The notes: generated by a model not told the origin, from the sequence alone. Shown: positions 11,733-20,020, counted from the stretch's first letter. The stretch: DNA of 64,000 nt from Pseudomonadota bacterium (GCA_021821945.1 JAJZTF010000001.1:186001-250000), one strand, 5' to 3'. Translations and numbers: made by a program.

Positions 11733-12431
11733 TCATCCCGCCGTCACTGTCGAAAACCGGTAGCCGCTCCCGCGCACGGTCTGGATCAGCCCGTCCAGAC
11801 CGCTGTCCTCAAGCGATGCGCGCAGGCGGCGTATGTGCACGTCCACCGTCCTCTCCTCGACGAACACCTGCGTTCCCCAGACCTGGTCGAGAAGCTGGGC
11901 GCGGCTGTATACGCGATCGGCATGGGTCATGAAGAAATGCAGCAGGCGGAATTCCGTGGGGCCCAGGTCGACCGGCTTCCCCCTCGCGGACACGCGGTGC
12001 GACACGGGGGAAAGTTCGAGCTCTCCCGCTGTCACCTTGTCGTCCGACAGCGTCGGGATATGGCGGCGCATCACGGCGCGTATGCGAGCCATCAGTTCGC
12101 GGGGCGAGAAGGGCTTGGTGATGTAGTCGTCTGCGCCGGACTCGAGTCCCAGCACCTTGTCGCGCTCGTCCCCCCTTGCGGTCAGCATGATGATGGGTAT
12201 CGACTTGGTCTGCTCCTCGCTTCTAAGCTGCCTTGCCAGCACGATGCCGCTGGTTGTCGGCAGCATCCAGTCGAGCAGGATGAGATCGGGCAGGTGCTGT
12301 CTTATCTGCTCCCATGCCGATTCCGCATCTGCCGCCCTCATCGCGTCGAAGCCCGCCTGATTGACGTTGAATACCAGAAGCTCCTGTATCGCCGGTTCGT
12401 CTTCAACAACCAATATCTTCGCTGTCATCAT
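11733..12431 (-). CDS. phoB: Phosphate regulon response regulator PhoB
   Basis: 232 residues, the normal PhoB length. The receiver domain has the acidic pair ED (residues 10-11), the phosphorylation-site Asp54 in LILLDWMLP and the conserved Lys in TKPFSPRELMARI. The C-terminal winged helix contains GPTEFRLLHFFMTHADRVYSRAQLLD and the DNA-recognition stretch VDVHIRRLR. Two ATGs stand side by side (12429-12431 and 12426-12428). The Shine-Dalgarno GGAGGA touches the first and sits better before the second, so the protein may be one residue shorter. A Pho box lies directly upstream, which implies autoregulation. Confidence 0.96.
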   Translation of the reverse strand: MMTAKILVVEDEPAIQELLVFNVNQAGFDAMRAADAESAWEQIRQHLPDLILLDWMLPTTSGIVLARQLRSEEQTKSIPIIMLTARGDERDKVLGLESGADDYITKPFSPRELMARIRAVMRRHIPTLSDDKVTAGELELSPVSHRVSARGKPVDLGPTEFRLLHFFMTHADRVYSRAQLLDQVWGTQVFVEERTVDVHIRRLRASLEDSGLDGLIQTVRGSGYRFSTVTAG

Positions 12432-12457
12432 TCCTCCTTGTTTGAGGTCGCCAGAAT

Positions 12458-12485
12458 ATGAATTATTTATGACAGGAAGATGACA
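12458..12485 (-). promoter_or_regulatory. Pho box (three 11-bp direct repeats) upstream of phoB
   Basis: On the minus strand the sequence carries TGTCAT, TGTCAT and a degenerate ATTCAT at exact 11-bp spacing (plus-strand positions 12480-12485, 12469-12474 and 12458-12463). PhoB dimers bind 11-bp direct repeats of this CTGTCAT type. A possible -10, CATATT, is at 12455-12460, 8 bases beyond the second repeat. The first repeat touches the stop of the upstream symporter gene. Confidence 0.8.
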
Positions 12486-13979
12486 TCAGTGATGGCGATC
12501 CGCCACATGGCCGGTATGGCTCGCTGCCTGGTGGTGTAGATGGGCATGCTCCGGCTCCTCCGGCAGCGGGTTGGCGACGAGGCGAGGCATGTATGAACCT
12601 GCCGCCATGCCGATCGCGCTGGCGATCAGGCCTGCAAACTGGGCAGGAATGAAGGGATCGTCGGAGCCTGCGATCAGCACGGCAAGCCATACCGAAATGC
12701 CCAGGAAGATCGACAAAAGCGCGCCCTGGTTGGTCGCGCGCTTCCAGAAGATGCCGGCAGTCAGCGGGACAAAGGCCGCGACCAGCGTGATCTGATAGGC
12801 GTTTTCGACCATCTTGAAGATGCTGGCCTTCGAATTCATCGCATACAGCGTGACGAGCACGGTGAAGCTCACCGTGACGAGCCGCATCAGGTGCAACAGC
12901 CTGCGGTCGGAGAGCCTGTGCCCTATCATGGGCTTCAGGATGTTTTCGCTGAAGGTCACGGAGGGCGCCAAAAGCGTTGCAGAAGCGCAGCTCTTGATCG
13001 CCGAGAGCAGCGCGCCGAAGAACATCACCTGGGCGAACAGCGGCGCATGCCTCATCACGAGCGTCGGCAATATCATCTGCGGATCGGTATCGATCAGCCC
13101 TTTCACCATCGCGGGGTCGATCAGCGTGGCTGAATAGGCGAGGAACATCGGGACGAAGGCGAACAGGAAATAGAGCCCGCCCCCCAGCACCGTCGCCCAG
13201 ACGGCGATGTTCACCGTCCTTGAGGACTGGACCCGCTGGAAGACGTCCTGCTGCGGTATCGAGCCGAACATCATGGTCATCCAGGCGGCAACGAAACCTA
13301 TGACTTCCTTCGCATCGGGCCTGGGCCAGAAGCCGAACTTGCCGGCATCCGCCGCGTGGTTCACCACGGTGGATACGCCGCCCACCTGCCCGCTTATCTC
13401 ATGGCCTATGAACAGCATGCCGATCACGATGATGATCATCTGCAAAAAATCGGTTATCGCAACCGCCCACATGCCGCCGAAAAGCGTATATACCAATATG
13501 GTGCCGGAGCCTATCCACATGCCTGCAAGCTTGCTGATCGCGCCACCCGACACCACGTTGAACACGAGGCCCAAAGCCGTGATCTGCGCGCCCACCCAGC
13601 CGAGGTATGAGATCACGATGGCGAGCGTGGTCAGCACTTCGACGCCTCTTCCGTACTTCTTCTTGTAGAAGTCCCCTATGGTCAGAAGGTTCATCCTGTA
13701 TAGCGGGGCGGCGAAGAAGAGGCCGACCAGGATCAGGCACATCGATGCGCCGAACGGATCCGCCACCACGCCGTGCAGTCCCTCCTTGAGGAAGGTCGCC
13801 GGAATTCCCAGCACGGTCTCCGACCCGAACCAGGTCGCGAACACCGTCGCCGTCACCATGTAGAAGGGGAGATGGCGACCCGCGATCGCAAAATCCCTCG
13901 TATTGTGCACGCGCGTCGCGGCATAGAGGCCTATGCCGACAGACACGATCCAGTAGGCAATCACGAACCAGAGCAGCAT
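12486..13979 (-). CDS. Sodium:solute symporter family transporter
   Basis: 497 residues and about 13 membrane helices, the normal length for the SSS family (PutP/PanF/SGLT-like). Family features include ATWFGSETVLGIPATFLKEGLHGV in helices 1-2 (the sodium-site region), GDFYKKKYGRGVEVLTTLA after helix 3, and GSIPQQDVFQRVQSSRT, the loop found in many solute-sodium symporters. The substrate cannot be inferred. The tail is unusual: the last ~22 residues contain seven histidines (EHAHLHHQ, HTGH, RHH), a possible metal-binding cytoplasmic end. It lies 54 bp upstream of phoB on the same strand, but the Pho box between them suggests phoB has its own promoter. Confidence 0.9.
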   Translation of the reverse strand: MLLWFVIAYWIVSVGIGLYAATRVHNTRDFAIAGRHLPFYMVTATVFATWFGSETVLGIPATFLKEGLHGVVADPFGASMCLILVGLFFAAPLYRMNLLTIGDFYKKKYGRGVEVLTTLAIVISYLGWVGAQITALGLVFNVVSGGAISKLAGMWIGSGTILVYTLFGGMWAVAITDFLQMIIIVIGMLFIGHEISGQVGGVSTVVNHAADAGKFGFWPRPDAKEVIGFVAAWMTMMFGSIPQQDVFQRVQSSRTVNIAVWATVLGGGLYFLFAFVPMFLAYSATLIDPAMVKGLIDTDPQMILPTLVMRHAPLFAQVMFFGALLSAIKSCASATLLAPSVTFSENILKPMIGHRLSDRRLLHLMRLVTVSFTVLVTLYAMNSKASIFKMVENAYQITLVAAFVPLTAGIFWKRATNQGALLSIFLGISVWLAVLIAGSDDPFIPAQFAGLIASAIGMAAGSYMPRLVANPLPEEPEHAHLHHQAASHTGHVADRHH

Positions 13980-14024
13980 AGTCGTTTAACCGCAATTGAA
14001 ATGCCGGGATTTTAACAGCCCTGC

Positions 14025-14051
14025 AAAAAAAAAGGCCACCCGGAGGTGGCC
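14025..14051 (-). terminator. Rho-independent terminator after the peroxiredoxin gene
   Basis: On the minus strand a 7-bp GC stem (GGCCACC with GGTGGCC, loop of four bases) is followed by nine T residues. It lies 17 bases beyond the peroxiredoxin stop. Confidence 0.9.
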
Positions 14052-14067
14052 CGCGAAAACAGGTCGT

Positions 14068-14673
14068 TCAGAGTTCCTTGGCGTGGTCGGCCAGATACTT
14101 CGCAACCCCTTCGGTCGATGCGTTCATGCCGGGCTTGCCCTTGTTCCAGCCGGCCGGGCAGACTTCGCCATGGATCTCGTGGAACTGCAGCGCGTCAACC
14201 ATGCGCAGCATCTCGTCGATGTCGCGGCCGAGGGGCAGGTCGTTCACGACCTGGTGGCGCACAACCCCGTTCTTGTCGATCAGGAAGGAGCCGCGAAGCG
14301 CCACACCTGCGCCCTCGAGCTCGACGTCGTAGGCCTTGCAGATTTCGTGCTTGATGTCGGCGACCAGGGGATAGCCCACCTTGCCTATGCCGCCATTGTT
14401 CACTGGCGTGTTCTTCCATGCGAGGTGCGTGAACTGGGAGTCGATGGAGACGCCGATGACCTCGACGCCGCGGCTCTTGAATTCGTTCAGGCGATGATCG
14501 AACGCGATCAGCTCGGAAGGACAGACGAAGGTAAAGTCGAGCGGATAGAAGAATATCACCGCGGCCTTGCCTGCGATGTGCTTCTTCAGGTTGAACGACT
14601 CATTGATCTCATTGTTGCCCATCACGGCGACGGCGGTGAAATCCGGTGCCTGCTTTCCTACAAGAACTGCCAT
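14068..14673 (-). CDS. 2-Cys peroxiredoxin (AhpC/TSA, Prx1 type)
   Basis: 201 residues. The peroxidatic cysteine is Cys51 in FTFVCPSEL; the resolving cysteine is Cys172 in GEVCPAGW. The C-terminal region after Cys172 is about 30 residues long, as in typical 2-Cys enzymes. It reduces hydrogen peroxide and organic peroxides in the cytosol using a thioredoxin- or AhpF-type donor; no such partner gene is adjacent. It has a well-placed AGGAG before the ATG, its own TTGACG/TAAATT promoter inside the end of msbA, and a strong terminator, so it is an independent unit. Confidence 0.94.
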   Translation of the reverse strand: MAVLVGKQAPDFTAVAVMGNNEINESFNLKKHIAGKAAVIFFYPLDFTFVCPSELIAFDHRLNEFKSRGVEVIGVSIDSQFTHLAWKNTPVNNGGIGKVGYPLVADIKHEICKAYDVELEGAGVALRGSFLIDKNGVVRHQVVNDLPLGRDIDEMLRMVDALQFHEIHGEVCPAGWNKGKPGMNASTEGVAKYLADHAKEL

Positions 14674-14705
14674 GTCGATCTCCTAAGGTTGAAATTGGGT
14701 GACGC

Positions 14706-14734
14706 AATTTAGGCCATTCGACCCGATACGTCAA
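14706..14734 (-). promoter_or_regulatory. Sigma-70 promoter for the peroxiredoxin gene
   Basis: Minus strand TTGACG (14729-14734), 17-bp spacer, TAAATT (14706-14711). The -35 overlaps the msbA stop codon; the predicted start point leaves a leader of about 25 bases. Confidence 0.65.
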
Positions 14735-16494
14735 CCTTGTATATCTTGTGGGTTTTGCCCTTCCGAAAACTGCAAAAGCTGCGCGTAGATGCCCCCCTTT
14801 TCGAGCAGCTCCTGGTGCGTGCCCGTCTCCATGATGCGCCCCTTCTGCATCACCACGATGCGATCGGCCTTCTCTATCGTCGAGAGCCTGTGCGCGATGA
14901 TGAGCGTCGTGCGGTTCTGCATCAGCGTCTCGAGCGCGGCCTGGACATGCCGCTCGGACTCGGTGTCCAGCGCCGATGTCGCCTCGTCCAGGATCAGCAC
15001 CGGCGCATCCTTCAGGATCGCGCGGGCGATTGCGATGCGCTGCCGCTGGCCGCCCGAGAGCTTGACACCGCGCTCGCCGACCAGCGTGTTGAGCCCTTCC
15101 GGCCATTCGCGTATGAATTCCATCGCATGCGCCGCGGTCGCCGCCGCGATGATCTCCTCCTCCTTCACATCGCGCTCCTGGCCGTAGGCGATGTTGGCCT
15201 TCACGGTGTCGTTGAACAGCACCACCTCCTGGCTCACCAGCGCGATGTTTTTCCGCAGGCTCTTCAGGCTGAGCTCGTTTATGTCCAGCCCGTCGAGCAG
15301 AATGCGACCGCCTGAAGGAATGTAGAAGCGCGGGACGAGATTGGCGAGCGTGCTCTTGCCGCTGCCGGACGCTCCGACCAGCGCCACGGTCTGGCCTGCG
15401 GGCACATCGAGGCAGATGTCGTGCAGGGCTAGGCGCGGCGCATTCCCGTCATCGCCGCCATATGCAAAATCCAGATGCTCGAATTTCAGATCCCCCCTTG
15501 CGCGCGCGATGGAAAGCCGGCCTCCGTCCTGCTCGCCTTCGGTGTCCACGAGGTCGAACACGCTTTCAGCGGCAGCGAGCCCGCGCTGCATGAATTCGCT
15601 GACGCTGGTGAGCCTCTTGATGGGTGCGGTCAGCATCAGCATCGCCGCGACGAACGAGAGGAATCCCCCGACGCTCGTGGCATCGGTCTTTGCCTGCGAT
15701 GTCGCAAGATAGATGATGATCGCGAGCGCGAAAGCCGCGACCAGCTGCACCAGCGGCACGTTGGCCGCAGCGGCAGCCGCCTGCTTCATCATGTAGCGCC
15801 TCATCCAGTTGGTCTCGTTCGTGAAGCGCTGCTCCTCGTAGCCCTGCCCGCCGAAGAGCTTGACCACCTTGTGCGCGGAGACGCTTTCCTCGATCACCCG
15901 GGTCAGGTTGCCCATCGCGCGCTGCGAATCCCGGCTCGCATTGCGCAGCCTCCTGTTGATCGTGTAGATCACGAGCGCGACCAGAGGCGTCACGACCAGG
16001 GACAGCAGCGTGAGCTTCCAGTTGAGATAAAGCAGCCATCCCATCAGCCCCACGATGATGATGGTATCCCTGATGCTGACCGTGACCACGCTGGTCGCGG
16101 CCGCGGTCACCTGGGTGACGTCATAGGTGAGCTTGGAGATCAGGTTTCCGGTCGCATGGTTGTCGTAGTAATGCGCAGGCAGGGTCAGGAGCTTTCTGAA
16201 CATCTCGCCCCTCAGGTCCATCACGACCTTGTTTCCCACCCAGTTGATCGAATAGGTTGCGACGAATCCCGCGATGCCGCGCACGAAGAAGATCAGCACA
16301 ATGATGAGCGGCGCCCAGCGGATCACGAAGTCGTCCTTCTGCACGAACGTGCCGTCCAGCATGGGTTTCAGAAGGGCGGGAAGCAATGGTTCGGTCGCCG
16401 CAGATACCGCCGTGCCGAGAATGGATGCCGCAAATACGCGCCAATAGGACTTGACGTAGGAAAGCAGGCGCAGGTAAAGCTGGGTGTTGGTCAT
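14731..16494 (-). CDS. msbA: Lipid A export ABC transporter, permease-ATPase
   Basis: 587 residues, the length of MsbA. The N-terminal ~320 residues hold six membrane helices with the type 1 exporter fold. The ATPase has Walker A GASGSGKST, the signature LSGGQRQRIAIARAIL, Walker B PVLILDEATSALD and the H-loop IIAHRLSTI. MsbA homodimers flip lipid A-core from the inner to the outer leaflet of the inner membrane. A generic peptide/drug exporter is possible from the fold alone, but length and N-terminal sequence fit MsbA. It stands alone, without lpxK beside it; a 139-bp gap separates it from cobO. Confidence 0.88.
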   Translation of the reverse strand: MTNTQLYLRLLSYVKSYWRVFAASILGTAVSAATEPLLPALLKPMLDGTFVQKDDFVIRWAPLIIVLIFFVRGIAGFVATYSINWVGNKVVMDLRGEMFRKLLTLPAHYYDNHATGNLISKLTYDVTQVTAAATSVVTVSIRDTIIIVGLMGWLLYLNWKLTLLSLVVTPLVALVIYTINRRLRNASRDSQRAMGNLTRVIEESVSAHKVVKLFGGQGYEEQRFTNETNWMRRYMMKQAAAAAANVPLVQLVAAFALAIIIYLATSQAKTDATSVGGFLSFVAAMLMLTAPIKRLTSVSEFMQRGLAAAESVFDLVDTEGEQDGGRLSIARARGDLKFEHLDFAYGGDDGNAPRLALHDICLDVPAGQTVALVGASGSGKSTLANLVPRFYIPSGGRILLDGLDINELSLKSLRKNIALVSQEVVLFNDTVKANIAYGQERDVKEEEIIAAATAAHAMEFIREWPEGLNTLVGERGVKLSGGQRQRIAIARAILKDAPVLILDEATSALDTESERHVQAALETLMQNRTTLIIAHRLSTIEKADRIVVMQKGRIMETGTHQELLEKGGIYAQLLQFSEGQNPQDIQG

Positions 16495-16633
16495 AGACCG
16501 ACACTTTAGCAGAAAAGCATCCGGGCCGCCCGGGTCGGGCAGCTCTCCGGCGACGGGAAGCTGGCCATCTTCTGCAGAAGCGGCACATGTTCCGCAAAGG
16601 CCTGCAGCAGGGTTTCCCGAAGCGCTCCCTCTG

Positions 16634-17227
16634 CTAGAGGTCTATCCCGGGCTGGGCGCGTATGCCGGAACGGAAGGCGTGCTTGATGTCGGCTATCTCG
16701 CTCACCGTGTCGGCCATGTCGATCAGGCATTGCGGGGCCGCGCGCCCGGTGATCACCACATGCTGGGAAGAAGGGCGAGATGCAAGATCCGCGCACACTT
16801 CCTTTTCGTCAAGATAGCCGTAATTCAGAAGATAGGTCAGCTCGTCCAGCACCACGAGGTGCAGCGACTCGTCCTTCAGCATCTGCCTTGCCACCTGCCA
16901 GCCCCGCCTTGCCGTCGCCATGTCCGCATCGCGATCCTGCGTATCCCAGGTGAAACCATCCCCCAGCACATGCCACGTCACGCCAGGCTGACTGCCAAGG
17001 AATTTTTCCTCGCCGGTGTCGCGGCGGGATTTCAGAAATTGCGCGACCCCGACCCTGTAACCATAGCCCAGGCTTCTCGCGACCATGCCGAAAGCCGAAC
17101 TGGATTTTCCCTTGCCGTTTCCGGTCAGGACCAGGATCAGCCCCTTGTCACGATCCGCCCTGGCGATCGCCGCATCGATCACGGCCTTCTTCCTCGCCAT
17201 GCGCCGGCTGTGATCGTTGTCAGGCAT
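16634..17227 (-). CDS. cobO: Cob(I)yrinic acid a,c-diamide adenosyltransferase
   Basis: 197 residues from the ATG at 17225-17227; a longer in-frame reading would run into btuM. The P-loop GNGKGKSS lies near residue 36, and the family motifs ILVLTGNGKGKSSSAFGMVARSLGYG, KDESLHLVVLDELTYLL and VVITGRAAP are present. CobO/BtuR transfers the adenosyl group of ATP to cob(I)alamin or corrinoid precursors, giving adenosylcobalamin. The start overlaps the btuM stop by 8 bases, placing it third in the btuB-btuM-cobO operon, where it would act on imported B12. No corrin biosynthesis genes are nearby, so salvage is the likely role. Confidence 0.94.
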   Translation of the reverse strand: MPDNDHSRRMARKKAVIDAAIARADRDKGLILVLTGNGKGKSSSAFGMVARSLGYGYRVGVAQFLKSRRDTGEEKFLGSQPGVTWHVLGDGFTWDTQDRDADMATARRGWQVARQMLKDESLHLVVLDELTYLLNYGYLDEKEVCADLASRPSSQHVVITGRAAPQCLIDMADTVSEIADIKHAFRSGIRAQPGIDL

Positions 17228-17750
17228 GCCGGGTCGAAACGGCTCCGCGCGCGAACTGCAGAATGAAGGCGGGGACCAGATAGACCGCCGCGCTCTCGAC
17301 ATAGGGAAGGTAGTAGGGCGCAACGCGTAAAGCGTATATACCGATGCTCATGTCCCCGTAGCCGCCGGAGAAGAGATAGAAGGAAAGGTTGGAGACGAGG
17401 AAGGCAAGGCTCACCGCGGCCAAAGAAATCGCTGCCATCAGCCAGGGTTTTTCGCGATGCGCCCTGGCGCTGCGTCCCGCGTACCAGAGCACCGCATAGG
17501 TCGGGATCAGGAACCAGTAGGCGGGCGTGAAGCAGTAATCCGAAACCCCCATGTGGGAGATCGCAAAATAATCGAGCAGGCCCGCCTCGATCAGCAGCGC
17601 ACCGAAGAAAAGACGGTTCCGCACCAGAAAGCCCGCCATCAGGAATACCGCAAGCGATGCATCCGGCACCGGGAAATGGTGGATGCGGGTTGCGGCCATC
17701 AGCGCTGCAAGCAGCGCCATCGGAAATAAGGTTCTCATGCTGTTCGTCAT
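17220..17750 (-). CDS. btuM: BtuM-type vitamin B12 transporter
   Basis: 176 residues from the ATG at 17748-17750, with a GGA seven bases upstream. It has about five or six hydrophobic helices and no ATPase partner. It lies between the B12 receptor btuB and cobO, behind a cobalamin riboswitch. This is the context of BtuM, the solitary ECF-S-like protein described in Thiobacillus denitrificans, which imports B12 without an ECF module and uses a conserved cysteine for decyanation. A cysteine at residue 73 (SDYCFTPAYW, in a loop between helices) is in about the expected place. The family assignment rests on recall of that literature plus context; the transport function here is inference. Confidence 0.77.
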   Translation of the reverse strand: MTNSMRTLFPMALLAALMAATRIHHFPVPDASLAVFLMAGFLVRNRLFFGALLIEAGLLDYFAISHMGVSDYCFTPAYWFLIPTYAVLWYAGRSARAHREKPWLMAAISLAAVSLAFLVSNLSFYLFSGGYGDMSIGIYALRVAPYYLPYVESAAVYLVPAFILQFARGAVSTRHA

Positions 17751-17809
17751 GTCATTCCATCCCAAAAGTTTACACGCGCACCATAACACAGCGCGCGTTT
17801 TCATCGCAA

Positions 17810-19642
17810 TCACTGCCGGTAGTTGAGGCCCACGAAGAGCGTGCGCCCGGGCGTGTTGTATCCGTACACCTCGGAATAGTTCCGGTTGAACACATTGCCT
17901 ATGCTGCCCACCGCATCCAGATGCCTGTCTATGCGGTAGCGCCCGGTCAGATTCAGGAGCTGATAGGCGGGCAGGATCACCGTGGAATAGGGATAGGTGT
18001 TGAAGTTAACGTCCTGGCGGGCGCCGCTGTAGCGGATCTGCGCGCCGAGATTAAGCGCATCGAAGTCGCGCGACACGCCGAAGTTGCCGAAATACCTTGC
18101 CCGTCTGACGAGCTGCAATCCGGTCGTCTCGTCCAGCGGATTCTGGAAGGTCGCGTTGGCGTTGAGATGCGTCTGACCGAAATCCCCGGCATACATCAGC
18201 TCCTGCCCCTTTATCTGCGCAAGGCCCACGTTGTAGGGGATATAGGTCAGCGCATTGAATTCGATCAGGTCGTGGATGCGGTTGTCGAAATAGACCATGT
18301 CCACCCGCTGCCCGTCGGATGCATAGTGCAGCCCGGCCTCCCTGTTCACCGAGCGCTCCGGCAGAAGATTGGGATTGGAGTAGCCCGGATAGAACAGATC
18401 GTTGAATGTCGGCGCCTTGAAGGCATTGCCCACGCTCAGGGTTGCGCGCCAGTCCTTCGAGATGGACAGGCCGTATCCCAGGAGTCCCGTGTTCGCAATG
18501 CCGAAATCGGAATACCTGTCCTGGCGCATGTTGAGCTGCACCTGATGGGCCCCGTATTCGCCGATATAGCTTCCGAGGAAGCTGTTCACGTTTCGGCTCG
18601 TCTGGGTATAGGAAGTGGTCGAGATCACCGCCTGATTCAGGTTCTCCATCGCGAGGCTGAGCCTCTGCCCTTCGGAAATGTTGAAGTTGTTCTGCCAGGT
18701 CGCCTGGTTGTCCCTCGTTTCGAAGCGGGATGTTTGCAGGGCATTGGTGTAGGTATGGCTGTCGTCCACGCCTTGCGCGATGCGGAATTGGCTGTGCCAG
18801 ATGCTGCTCAACTGGTCGTCCGAAGCAAGGGAATACTTGTCGAGGTTTTCTATCATGTTGTTGATGTCGGTCGGCAGCCCGTAGTTGCTGTCGAACGAGG
18901 TATTGGCCCGCGTGCTGTAGACGGAAGCCGTCAGCGCATGGTTTGCGTCGATCTCGTGCCTTATTTGCGCATCCAGCGTGGTGTTGTCATAGCCGTTGTT
19001 GTTCGGGTTCGCATTCGTCATGATCTGCGGATTCATCGCGGACACTCCGTCCGTCTTGACGCGCGACGCATTCACGCTGTAGGACGTACCCTGCACATCT
19101 CCCGAGAACCCTGCGGACAAGTGTCGTGTCCCTTCGTTGCCCACGCCCGCGCTTGCATTGAAGGAAGGCGCACCATGCCCCTTTCTTGTGAAGAGCTGGA
19201 TCACCCCGCCTATCGCCTCCGATCCGTAAAGGCTGCTTGCATTGCCGCGCACGATCTCGATGCGCTCGATGTCGTCCAGCATGATGTGCTCAAGCGCCGT
19301 CGCCCCCGTTGTCGCGGAGTCGATGCGCACGCCGTCCAGCAGCACCAGAACCTGATTCGAATTGGTGCCGCGCATGTAGATGCTGGATTGCGACCCCAGC
19401 CCCCCGGTCTGCGCGATCTCGACACCTGCAACGGAGCGCAGCAGCGTTTCGACATCGGTCGCACCGGAATTCCTGATGTCCTGCTCGGTCAGCACGGTGG
19501 TGTCTGCGATGGTCTTGTCGATTGCCTGCGGCATGCGCGTGGCGGTGACGACGACCTCCTCCATGTCCGGCGTGTCTGCGTAAGCTGCGAAGGGAAATGC
19601 GATCGCGCCCAGCAGCGCGACAGTGATGGTTTTGCTCTTCAT
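17810..19642 (-). CDS. btuB: TonB-dependent vitamin B12 receptor
   Basis: 610 residues from the ATG at 19640-19642, preceded by CAGGAAA. Signal peptide to about AAYA-DT, then a TonB box-like EEVVVTATR. The plug domain contains GVEIAQTGGLGSQSSIYMRG and VRIDSATTGATALEHI; a 22-strand barrel follows and ends LFVGLNYRQ, not the usual aromatic residue. The length equals BtuB. It imports cobalamin across the outer membrane with energy from TonB-ExbBD. A cobalamin riboswitch and its expression hairpin sit directly upstream, which makes the B12 assignment firm. It is first gene of btuB-btuM-cobO. Confidence 0.94.
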   Translation of the reverse strand: MKSKTITVALLGAIAFPFAAYADTPDMEEVVVTATRMPQAIDKTIADTTVLTEQDIRNSGATDVETLLRSVAGVEIAQTGGLGSQSSIYMRGTNSNQVLVLLDGVRIDSATTGATALEHIMLDDIERIEIVRGNASSLYGSEAIGGVIQLFTRKGHGAPSFNASAGVGNEGTRHLSAGFSGDVQGTSYSVNASRVKTDGVSAMNPQIMTNANPNNNGYDNTTLDAQIRHEIDANHALTASVYSTRANTSFDSNYGLPTDINNMIENLDKYSLASDDQLSSIWHSQFRIAQGVDDSHTYTNALQTSRFETRDNQATWQNNFNISEGQRLSLAMENLNQAVISTTSYTQTSRNVNSFLGSYIGEYGAHQVQLNMRQDRYSDFGIANTGLLGYGLSISKDWRATLSVGNAFKAPTFNDLFYPGYSNPNLLPERSVNREAGLHYASDGQRVDMVYFDNRIHDLIEFNALTYIPYNVGLAQIKGQELMYAGDFGQTHLNANATFQNPLDETTGLQLVRRARYFGNFGVSRDFDALNLGAQIRYSGARQDVNFNTYPYSTVILPAYQLLNLTGRYRIDRHLDAVGSIGNVFNRNYSEVYGYNTPGRTLFVGLNYRQ

Positions 19643-19692
19643 GATTTTTCCTGAATGAATTCCAAGCGTCCCCGTTGGAATATGATCAATCA

Positions 19693-19740
19693 GGAGATAT
19701 GGGCGAGGCCCTGCCCTGGACATGCCACCCGCATATCTCC
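19693..19740 (-). promoter_or_regulatory. Riboswitch expression-platform hairpin
   Basis: Between the B12 aptamer and btuB, GGAGATATG (minus strand, 19732-19740) can pair perfectly over nine bases with CATATCTCC (19693-19701), enclosing a second GC-rich GGGC...GCCC hairpin. There is no U-tract, so control by alternative pairing near the ribosome-binding region, or by Rho, is more likely than intrinsic termination. The mechanism is inference. Confidence 0.5.
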
Positions 19741-19744
19741 CGTC

Positions 19745-19935
19745 CTTACTTCCAGGCCGGTATCCGGGCTCTCGAGTCTTGGTTCGCCGCCTTCCCATGA
19801 TTGCTCACAGTGGCATGCTGGCGAACCCGCACTCGACGACCGTTGCGGGGGCAGCTCAGGCTTTGCCATGCCAGTTGGCACAGCGCACCTGCTTCCCGTT
19901 TAACCGGACTGCAACGCAGTCCTGGCACCTCAAAG
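19745..19935 (-). ncRNA. Cobalamin riboswitch (AdoCbl class)
   Basis: On the minus strand the hallmark elements occur in order: an AAACGGGAA / GGTGCG region near 19890-19910, GCTGCCCCCGCAACGGT near 19843-19858, the B12 box GCCACTGTG at 19806-19814, and AGCCCGGATACCGGCC closing the core at 19755-19770. It controls btuB, btuM and cobO by sensing intracellular cobalamin. Boundaries are approximate. Confidence 0.93.
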
Positions 19936-19944
19936 CGGCGCGCA

Positions 19945-19973
19945 CTCTATCACTCATCGCGCAGCAAGGCAAA
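19945..19973 (-). promoter_or_regulatory. Sigma-70 promoter for the B12 operon
   Basis: Minus strand TTGCCT (19968-19973), 17-bp spacer, TAGAGT (19945-19950). The predicted start point near 19938 is just in front of the riboswitch aptamer. Confidence 0.65.
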
Positions 19974-19984
19974 CGCCTCATGAT

Positions 19985-20014
19985 TTGACTTGTCCGCGCT
20001 TTCCAAACTATATT
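19985..20014 (+). promoter_or_regulatory. Sigma-70 promoter for zapB-like/zapA/6S RNA
   Basis: TTGACT (19985-19990), 18-bp spacer, TATATT (20009-20014). The -10 ends six bases before the ATG at 20021, so the transcript would start at the start codon. It is divergent from the B12 operon promoter 12 bp away. Confidence 0.55.
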
Positions 20015-20020
20015 AGCAGG

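Noticed and set aside
14731..16494. Peptide or drug exporter instead of MsbA
   Set aside because: Possible from the fold alone, but length, N-terminus and lone-permease-ATPase form fit MsbA better.
17657..19654. 665-codon plus-strand open frame
   Set aside because: It is antisense to btuB, whose TonB-box, plug and barrel features are clear; the frame is open because of GC-rich codon bias.
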